Shown here: piece by piece, positions 6,674 to 11,378 of the stretch
How positions within the stretch are numbered: position 1 is the first letter of the stretch
How the letters are laid out: the number at the start of each line of letters is the position of its first letter
Assembly (NCBI GenBank): GCA_050330975.1
Contig: JBHJHK010000483.1
Location: 1 to 11,378 of the forward strand
Origin: JBHJHK01 sp050330975
GTDB taxonomy: Bacteria > Pseudomonadota > Gammaproteobacteria > Competibacterales > Competibacteraceae
DNA: 11,378 nt
Reading direction: 5' to 3'
The notes under the pieces: generated by a model
Database searches by the model: none
What the model saw: the letters and a program-made list of their open reading frames with translations, nothing else
Told to the model about the DNA's origin: nothing
Translations under genes and position numbers: made by a program

Positions 6674-8248
6674 ATGACCGACATCCACCACAGCGTCCTG
6701 TTGATCCTCGACTTTGGCTCCCAGTACACCCAGCTCATCGCCCGCCGGGTGCGGGAGGCGGGGGTGTACTGTGAGATCCACCCTTTTGATATGGACGAGG
6801 CGGCCATCAAGGCCTTTGCCCCCAAGGGCATTATTCTCTCCGGGGGGCCGGATACGGCGACGGTGGCAACCGGCCCCAGGGCCCCCGAGGTGGTTTTTAC
6901 CCTAGGGGTACCGGTGTTGGGCATCTGCTACGGCATGCAGACCATGGCCCGGCAGTTGGGGGGTGCCGTGGCGGTCGCCGGGCGCCAGGAGTACGGCTAT
7001 GCCTCGGTGCGCGCCCGGGGTCACTCGGCGTTGTTGCGCGACATCGAGGATCACACCACCCCCGAGGGCCACGGCATGCTGGACGTGTGGATGAGCCACG
7101 GCGATCAGGTGAGCCAATTGCCGCCGGGGTTTATTGCCATCGCCAGCACCGACACGTGTCCCGTGGCGGGGATGGCGAACAAAGACCGCCACTTCTACGG
7201 CCTCCAGTTTCACCCCGAGGTGACCCACACCCACCAAGGGGCGCGGATCATCAAGCGCTTTGCCGTGGAGCTCTGTGGCTGTGAGCCCACGTGGACCACC
7301 CCCAACATCCTCCGGGACACCGTCGAGGCGGTGCGCCAACAGGTGGGGGAGGACGAGGTGATCTTGGGGTTGTCGGGGGGGGTGGATTCCTCGGTGGTGG
7401 CGGCCCTGCTCCACCGGGCCATCGGCCAGCAACTGGTGTGTGTCTTCGTGGACAACGGCCTGTTGCGCCACGGGGAAGCCGACCAGGTCATGGCCACCTT
7501 TGCCCGCCATTTGGGGGTGCGGGTGGTGCGGGTCGACGCCGCGGCGCGGTTTTTGGCGGCTTTGGAGGGGGTCACCGACCCCGAGGCCAAGCGCAAGATC
7601 ATCGGCGGTCTGTTTGTCGAGGTTTTCCAAGAGCAGGCGGCGTCGCTGCCCCGGGTGCGCTGGTTGGCCCAGGGGACCATCTATCCCGATGTCATCGAAT
7701 CCGCCGGGGGCAAAACCGGCAAGGCCCGGGTGATCAAGTCCCACCACAACGTCGGCGGTTTGCCGGAGACCCTTTCTCTAGGGCTCATCGAGCCGTTGCG
7801 GGAACTGTTCAAAGACGAGGTGCGGGCCCTGGGGATCGAGCTGGGGTTGCCCAGCGATATGGTCTACCGCCATCCCTTCCCGGGGCCGGGGTTGGGGGTG
7901 CGCTTTTTGGGGGAGATAACCCCCACCGCCGCCGAGCTCCTGCGGGCCGCCGACGCCATTTTTATCGACGAGCTGCGGCAGGCGGGTTTATACGACCAGG
8001 TGAGCCAGGCCTTTGCGGTGTTTTTGCCGGTGAAATCCGTGGGCGTCACCGGGGATGGCCGGCGCTATGAATACGTAGTGGCGCTGCGGGCGGTGGAGAC
8101 CGTCGACTTTATGACCGCCCGCTGGGCGAGGCTGCCCTACGACTTTTTGGATCGGGTGTCCCGGCGGATCGTCAACGAAGTCAGTGGTCTGTCCCGGGTG
8201 GTCTACGACATCTCCGGCAAGCCGCCGGCGACGATCGAGTGGGAGTGA
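6674..8248 (+). CDS. guaA: GMP synthase (glutamine-hydrolysing)
   Basis: This enzyme converts XMP to GMP using ATP and ammonia released from glutamine, completing the pathway begun by GuaB. The 524-residue length matches the E. coli enzyme (525). The N-terminal class I glutamine amidotransferase domain (about 8-200) carries the nucleophile Cys85 in GICYGMQ and the His180/Glu182 pair in FHPEVTH. The ATP-pyrophosphatase domain has the P-loop LGLSGGVDSS (231-240). The C-terminal dimerisation and XMP-binding part includes HPFPGPGLGVR (400-410), SVGVTGDGR (455-463) and the terminal KPPATIEWE. ATG at 6674 gives the standard N-terminus just before LLILDFGSQYTQLIARRVRE. Long open frame upstream of this ATG overlaps guaB and has no homology. 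A 47-base gap to guaB supports a guaBA operon. No strong U-tailed terminator follows the stop. Confidence 0.98.
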   Translation: MTDIHHSVLLILDFGSQYTQLIARRVREAGVYCEIHPFDMDEAAIKAFAPKGIILSGGPDTATVATGPRAPEVVFTLGVPVLGICYGMQTMARQLGGAVAVAGRQEYGYASVRARGHSALLRDIEDHTTPEGHGMLDVWMSHGDQVSQLPPGFIAIASTDTCPVAGMANKDRHFYGLQFHPEVTHTHQGARIIKRFAVELCGCEPTWTTPNILRDTVEAVRQQVGEDEVILGLSGGVDSSVVAALLHRAIGQQLVCVFVDNGLLRHGEADQVMATFARHLGVRVVRVDAAARFLAALEGVTDPEAKRKIIGGLFVEVFQEQAASLPRVRWLAQGTIYPDVIESAGGKTGKARVIKSHHNVGGLPETLSLGLIEPLRELFKDEVRALGIELGLPSDMVYRHPFPGPGLGVRFLGEITPTAAELLRAADAIFIDELRQAGLYDQVSQAFAVFLPVKSVGVTGDGRRYEYVVALRAVETVDFMTARWARLPYDFLDRVSRRIVNEVSGLSRVVYDISGKPPATIEWE

Positions 8249-8682
8249 CCGGCACTGGTAGGCAATAAGGTTTATATCGCTTATCTGAGGAGTTTCCAGG
8301 GAGAGAGATGTATGCGCCCGTTATGAAGTCCACAGCAAATCTCATCAAGGTGGTGCCGCACGCTGGGTGATGAGGTCCAGGCACGACGACGTGCGGGAAA
8401 GCTCATATCACCCGCCATGCGGCACCACCCGAATCGTTTTCATCGCGTCTTTATTCGCTGGGAACGCAAGGCACGAAATTATCTTGCCCTTTTACATTGT
8501 GCGGCTGCCCTGATCGCTTTTCAGCAAGTCGAGGTTTTCGGATGAGCTCTAAGCGCAACATTCACGTGAGATCACTACCCGCCGGGGTTGGTATTGGTGA
8601 CAGCTCGGCGACCTGGCCAGCTCGCCGGCGTCACCACGTTGTCATGACGCTGGCCGCGCCGTGGGGAAACTCTCCTGTGACG
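8249..8682. other. 434-bp intergenic region between convergent genes
   Basis: This gap separates the 3' ends of guaA (plus) and the toxin gene (minus). No supported gene lies in it. A plus-strand frame from 8497 continues antisense to the toxin gene and looks like shadow. The main feature is the nested inverted repeat at 8349-8429. The long G runs typical of the left part of the window largely stop here. The region probably contains the junction between core DNA and acquired DNA. Confidence 0.55.
8349..8429. repeat. 81-bp nested inverted repeat (extended hairpin)
   Basis: A perfect 12-base outer stem pairs GGTGGTGCCGCA (8349-8360) with TGCGGCACCACC (8418-8429). Inside it, GGGTGAT (8365-8371) pairs with ATCACCC (8407-8413). 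After a two-base bulge, GAG (8372-8374) pairs with CTC (8402-8404), then TCC (8376-8378) with GGA (8396-8398). The tip is GCACG (8381-8385) with CGTGC (8390-8394) around a four-base loop. About 30 pairs thus form almost one continuous stem. Only a short TTTT (8437-8440) follows, some bases beyond the stem, so it is not a classical terminator. A miniature mobile element, a REP-like element or a structured RNA are all possible. No target-site duplication is evident. Confidence 0.7.
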
Positions 8683-9105
8683 TCACTGCATGGCCTCCCA
8701 CGGGTTGATGACGTTGAGGCTGGCCGCTTGGAACGGCGCAACGTCGCGCGTGGCGACGGTGAAGCCGCGAGCGTTCGCAATGGCGGCGATGTAGCCGTCT
8801 GGTGTGGGGAAGCCCTTGCCGGCGGCACGGGCGGTAACGGCCAGCTCGGCGTAGTGCCGGGCTGCGTCGGTATCGAAGGCAAGCACGCGATCCCCGAATA
8901 GCTCCAGCAGGCCATCCAGCGTTTGGGTCAGCGCATCCTTGCGCCGGCCAGACGGCAGGGCACCGATGCCGAACAGCAGTTCGGCAAGCGTGACGCTGGA
9001 CAGGTAGAGGGTTTCGGCCGCTTGCTCATCCAGCCACACCCGCACGGCGGGGTTCGGTTCCGCTTTCATCGCCTCGGAAACGACGTTGGTATCCAAGACG
9101 ATCAT
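8683..9105 (-). CDS. fitB: PIN-domain toxin, FitB/VapC family
   Basis: This 140-residue protein is a predicted magnesium-dependent ribonuclease toxin of a type II toxin-antitoxin pair. It matches gonococcal FitB over its length. The PIN-domain acidic residues are present: Asp5 in MIVLDTNVVSE, Glu42 in TLAELLFGI, Asp103 in TPDGYIAAIA and Asp121 in VATRDVAPF. The closing NPWE is also typical of FitB-type proteins. The start ATG at 9105 overlaps the antitoxin stop as ATGA, so translation is probably coupled, with antitoxin made first. The target RNA cannot be predicted. The gene appears intact and, by its four acidic residues, catalytically competent. Confidence 0.92.
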   Translation of the reverse strand: MIVLDTNVVSEAMKAEPNPAVRVWLDEQAAETLYLSSVTLAELLFGIGALPSGRRKDALTQTLDGLLELFGDRVLAFDTDAARHYAELAVTARAAGKGFPTPDGYIAAIANARGFTVATRDVAPFQAASLNVINPWEAMQ

Positions 9106-9356
9106 TCAAACCCCACAGGCTCGGCCGGGGTCTTGTCGCGCACCTGCTCAAAGGCTGTGATGTCGTCATCGGTCAGCCCGACGCGGCGGCCCAGCTCGGC
9201 CAGGGCCGTGCCCAGGCGAAGCCGCTCCGGCGGGCGAACGGTCGATTCGAGGATGTCGCGGATTTCGGCCTCGGTGCTGCGGCCGTGCGTTGCTGCGCGT
9301 ACACGAAGTGCGCGATGCACCTCGTCCGGCAGATTTCTAACGGTAACTGTCGCCAT
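9102..9356 (-). CDS. fitA: Ribbon-helix-helix antitoxin, FitA family
   Basis: This 84-residue protein should neutralise the adjacent toxin and repress the operon. The N-terminal half is a ribbon-helix-helix DNA-binding domain: strand TVTVRNL (3-9), where Arg7 would enter the DNA major groove, then helices carrying HRALRVRAATHGRSTEAEIRDIL (14-36). GRSTEAEIR is the hallmark of FitA-type antitoxins. The C-terminal half, from RLRLGTALAELGRRVGL (45-61) onwards, is the toxin-binding tail. An excellent Shine-Dalgarno sequence, AGGAGG (9367-9362 on the minus strand), lies five bases before the ATG. The operator sits immediately upstream, which fits autoregulation by the FitAB complex. Confidence 0.93.
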   Translation of the reverse strand: MATVTVRNLPDEVHRALRVRAATHGRSTEAEIRDILESTVRPPERLRLGTALAELGRRVGLTDDDITAFEQVRDKTPAEPVGFE

Positions 9357-9376
9357 GTTGACCTCCTGCGCTTTGC

Positions 9377-9412
9377 GCTATCAATGATAGCATTCTAATT
9401 CGAATGCTATCA
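9377..9412. promoter_or_regulatory. FitAB operator: three TGATAGC half-sites
   Basis: An 11-base perfect inverted repeat, TGATAGCATTC (9385-9395) and GAATGCTATCA (9402-9412), flanks a six-base centre with an AATT core. A third half-site, GCTATCA (9377-9383), lies one base from the first arm and forms a second, tight palindrome with it. The half-site matches the TGCTATCA/TGATAGCA motif known for gonococcal FitA, though the order and spacing differ. The repeat covers the predicted -10 box, so binding would block transcription. Confidence 0.85.
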
Positions 9413-9420
9413 CCATACAA
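9392..9420 (-). promoter_or_regulatory. Predicted fitAB promoter
   Basis: On the minus strand, TTGTAT (9420-9415) and TAGAAT (9397-9392) are separated by exactly 17 bases. The -10 box matches the consensus at five of six positions and the -35 box at three. Transcription would begin near 9385, giving a leader of about 29 bases that contains the Shine-Dalgarno sequence and the third half-site. Confidence 0.55.
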
Positions 9421-9549
9421 TAGTCCGAAAACGGTCAATGTATTGTGGTCAGTCTCTTGGTGGGTTAGGGTTGCTTCGAAAAATCAAGAAAAAGTCAAGT
9501 CCCCGGAACCCAATAAGAGCCAGGATCTTTTGTGACGACGGATCTACCT
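9413..9549. other. Gap between Fic gene and fitAB operator
   Basis: This short stretch, 3' of the Fic gene, holds the fitAB -35 region at its left end. I see no gene and no clear terminator hairpin in the rest. Confidence 0.5.
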
Positions 9550-10608
9550 TCACCCTAACGCATACCACGTGCCCCGTCCTGCGCCGTGGCGCTGCAGATG
9601 CCCGGCCTTGGTCAAGGCACTGACGTGGTCCTTGATCGTGTTGCGGCTCACCCCTGTCGCTGCCGCCGCATCAGCGATCGTCAGCCGTCCACGCTCCCGC
9701 GCCAGCTCGAGGATCTGCACCGACAGGTCGGGCATATTGCCGAGGATCAGCCGCTCACGCTCGATCCGTCTCTCAAGCATTTGCTTTTGCAGCTGCAGTG
9801 CCTTCAGGAAGTAGGTCACCCAGGGCTGCCAATCGGGCGCCTCCGTGCGGATCGTGCCCTGCGTCTGGCGCAGCGCGAGATAATAGCCCTCCTTGCTCCG
9901 CTCGATCACGCTCTCCAGCGAGCTGTAGGGGACATAGGCATACCCGGCCCGCAGTAGGAGCAGGGTGGTGAGGATCCGCGACAGGCGCCCGTTGCCGTCC
10001 TGAAACGGATGGATAGCGAGAAAGGTGACCACGAAGACGCCGATGACCAGCAGCGGATGCAGGTTGCCGTCCTCGAGCTGATCTCCCGTCCAGGTGACAA
10101 GCTCGCTCATCAGCTGCGGCGTCTCAAACGGCGTCGCGGTCTCGAACACCACCCCAACGCCGTTCCCGTCCGCATCGAAGGCTTCAACATTGTTGGAGAG
10201 CGTTTTGTAGCTGCCCCGGTGCCGCGCGTCCTTGGTCGAGAACTGCAACAGGTCGCGGTGCAGCTGGCGGATATGGTTCTCACTCAGATCCATGTCCGCG
10301 AAATGGTTGAAGACCAGCTCCATCGCCCGGGAGTAGCCCGCGACCTCCTGCTCATCACGGCTGGCATAGTCCTTGATCTCGAACCGGGAGAGCAGGCGCT
10401 CGACCTCGGGGTCGGAGAGCTTCGCCCCCTCGATCCGCGTCGACGATCCGATGCTCTCGATCGCCGCCACCCGCTTGAGACTGAGCAGCCGCTCCGGCGC
10501 AATCCGCCCGATCGCCTGCCACGCGCCCTTGAACTCGTCCAGCTCGGCGATCAGTGACAGGATCTCCGGCGTGATCTGCAGGCTCGCCGTGTTGATCCCG
10601 CCATCCAT
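9550..10608 (-). CDS. Fic family protein with winged-helix C-terminus
   Basis: Fic proteins usually transfer AMP from ATP to a hydroxyl of a target protein. The active motif HPFQDGNGR (200-208, counted from the chosen start) matches HPFx[D/E]GN[G/K]R completely, so activity is likely. Upstream, STRIEG (56-61) matches the inhibitory [S/T]xxxE[G/N] helix, whose Glu blocks productive ATP binding. Its N-terminal position marks a self-inhibited class II Fic. The C-terminus (about 308-352) is a winged helix-turn-helix with TIADAAAATGVSRNTIKDHV, suggesting DNA binding or autoregulation. ATG at 10608 (352 residues) starts eight residues before the first family-like segment. ATG at 10626 (358 residues) is possible. 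A TTG at 10677 lies inside the predicted -10 box and is unlikely. The target is unknown. The gene lies 137 bases beyond the fitAB operator and is transcribed in the same direction, but fitAB has its own promoter. Confidence 0.88.
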   Translation of the reverse strand: MDGGINTASLQITPEILSLIAELDEFKGAWQAIGRIAPERLLSLKRVAAIESIGSSTRIEGAKLSDPEVERLLSRFEIKDYASRDEQEVAGYSRAMELVFNHFADMDLSENHIRQLHRDLLQFSTKDARHRGSYKTLSNNVEAFDADGNGVGVVFETATPFETPQLMSELVTWTGDQLEDGNLHPLLVIGVFVVTFLAIHPFQDGNGRLSRILTTLLLLRAGYAYVPYSSLESVIERSKEGYYLALRQTQGTIRTEAPDWQPWVTYFLKALQLQKQMLERRIERERLILGNMPDLSVQILELARERGRLTIADAAAATGVSRNTIKDHVSALTKAGHLQRHGAGRGTWYALG

Positions 10609-10680
10609 TCCGTCATCCAATTCCATCCATTTACCATGCCACGCGCGCCATCCATTTGTCCATCTGTTTCCATCCAATTA
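10601..10680. repeat. Degenerate CCATCCATT repeat cluster at the Fic start
   Basis: Copies of CCATCCATT or CATCCAATT occur at 10601-10609, 10614-10622, 10623-10631, 10648-10656 and 10670-10679, with a partial copy near 10659. On the minus strand they read AATGGATGG. They span the possible start codons of the Fic gene and create several ATGs in different frames. They could be operator sites for the protein's own helix-turn-helix or simply local slippage repeats. Confidence 0.5.
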
Positions 10681-10705
10681 GATAAATCCCCGCCAGGCCC
10701 CCCAA
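10677..10705 (-). promoter_or_regulatory. Possible Fic gene promoter
   Basis: On the minus strand, TTGGGG (10705-10700) and TCTAAT (10682-10677) are 17 bases apart. The -10 box matches five of six consensus positions and the -35 box three. A transcript from here would start near 10670, leaving a 45-60 base leader before the two candidate ATGs and excluding the TTG at 10677. Confidence 0.3.
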
Positions 10706-11032
10706 CAACAAGGGTCCCCTCGCTCCCAGCTCTTCTCGATCGTGTGTAACACCTTGATTTCAAATAATATTTTTTTCGACCTAACCATGGTTAACTCTTT
10801 GAAAAATATACGTAATCAATCAGATGAGTAGCGCTTTATGCTTTTCTTATATTGGGGCAATTGATTTCAAAGGAATTTTTGGAAAAACATTTTGTTATGC
10901 GACATCGAAAATTCTTCTAAAATCAATGTCATATTTTCAACCGGGAAGAGCTGCCTCGCTCCTGACCCCTCTCCCGCCGCGGGTGACCCATCCGCTGCGG
11001 CAACGACTCAACCATGCGCTGGATTCACTCTC
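10681..11032. other. AT-rich intergenic island
   Basis: No supported gene lies in this stretch. From about 10745 to 10945 the DNA is strongly AT-rich, in sharp contrast to the rest of the window. It carries an 11-base direct repeat, TTGATTTCAAA, at 10754-10764 and 10861-10871, with a 12-base perfect palindrome, TAACCATGGTTA, at 10782-10793 between them. Several TATATT- or TAAAAT-like hexamers occur, but none has a well-spaced -35 partner that I would call. It could be a regulatory region or acquired DNA. Confidence 0.5.
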
Positions 11033-11257
11033 ATGAGCACCTTATGGGCATTGCTAGGCCTGAAACACACATCGAAGGGGCGACTAGAGGGCAAAAGTCC
11101 CAGACCGAAGCCAAGCCCCCGGCCTGCAGTGTCGATGCCCGACGCCGAGGACAACATCGATGGTTGGTCGACGGCGCGGGTGCAGGAACGCCAGGTTCAG
11201 GCGGCGCAGGCGCTGGGGTTTGAGGACGTGACGTTTCGAGAGCTAACGGCGGCTTAG
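11033..11257 (+). CDS. Small hypothetical ORF
   Basis: This is a doubtful 74-residue ORF from ATG to TAG. I do not recognise the protein. It begins MSTLWALLGLKHTSKGRLEG, has a Lys/Pro/Arg-rich middle (about 20-32) and ends in a plausibly helical segment, TARVQERQVQAAQALGFEDV (about 48-67). Codon third positions become GC-rich only in the second half, as expected of a real gene in this genome. There is no good Shine-Dalgarno sequence before the ATG, and the frame is open upstream to 10892. It may be a real small gene, the remnant of a larger one, or chance. Confidence 0.3.
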   Translation: MSTLWALLGLKHTSKGRLEGKSPRPKPSPRPAVSMPDAEDNIDGWSTARVQERQVQAAQALGFEDVTFRELTAA

Positions 11258-11378
11258 CGTAAGGTGATTTTCTTCGCGGCTATGTAGGGTTTTTTTCACC
11301 CTGGCGAGCGCTCAAAGAGGCTTGATACGTCCAAGGGAGCCAAGCGCTGGGATGCGCCTTGACCTCATCGCGATAACG
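11258..11378. other. Right edge, no clear gene
   Basis: A minus-strand frame is open from the window edge to a TAG at 11282-11280 (32 codons) and could be the end of a gene lying mostly outside. A plus-strand ATG at 11352 could equally begin one. Neither can be decided here. AGGGT and ACCCT (11286-11302) form a five-base hairpin with a T-rich loop but no downstream U tract. Confidence 0.3.

Noticed and set aside
8249..8300. Intrinsic terminator after guaA
   Set aside because: Only a weak ATAAG/CTTAT pairing is present, without a GC-rich stem or U tract.
8677..8686. GTGACGTCAC palindrome over the fitB stop codon
   Set aside because: Ten bases of symmetry are expected by chance at this scale and nothing else links it to regulation.
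8497..8901. 134-codon plus-strand ORF
   Set aside because: Its second half is antisense to the FitB toxin gene and the protein is not recognisable.
1..11378. CRISPR array, tRNA, rRNA, integrase or transposase genes
   Set aside because: No regularly spaced long repeats, cloverleaf-like sequences or recognisable recombinase proteins were found by reading both strands.

Overview
The window is GC-rich bacterial DNA with long G and C runs and many GGG/CCC codons. The two core genes, guaB and guaA, are full-length and of ordinary proteobacterial type. I lean towards an uncultured gammaproteobacterium, but that is an impression from reading the proteins, not a computed placement.

Left region (172-3888, minus strand): a three-gene cluster transcribed right to left. 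It encodes an FAD-dependent oxidoreductase of the UDP-galactopyranose-mutase-like amine-oxidase superfamily, then a family 4 glycosyltransferase, then a family 2 glycosyltransferase. The two glycosyltransferase genes overlap by 4 bases (ATGA). This looks like part of a surface polysaccharide or glycan pathway. Its 3' side runs into a strikingly C-rich tract (G-rich on the coding strand) at the window edge.

Middle region (4328-8248): a CmoA-like class I SAM-binding protein on the minus strand is divergent from guaB-guaA on the plus strand. guaB (IMP dehydrogenase) and guaA (GMP synthetase) form the standard two-step operon from IMP to GMP. The CmoA-like protein keeps the family framework, but by eye it has Ser where E. 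coli CmoA has its carboxylate-binding Arg199.

Right region (8249-11378): accessory DNA whose texture differs from the left. It holds a large nested inverted repeat at 8349-8429, a FitAB-type (VapBC family) toxin-antitoxin pair with a clear three-half-site operator over its promoter, and a Fic-domain protein with an N-terminal inhibitory motif and a C-terminal winged helix. Beyond these is an AT-rich island with an 11-base direct repeat and a 12-base palindrome, and one doubtful small ORF. This reads as a small acquired island next to the core gua operon. No integrase, transposase, CRISPR array, rRNA or tRNA was seen.

No wholly new multi-gene system could be supported. The best leads are the CmoA-like protein with the altered signature, the nested hairpin element, and the architecture of the FitAB operator.
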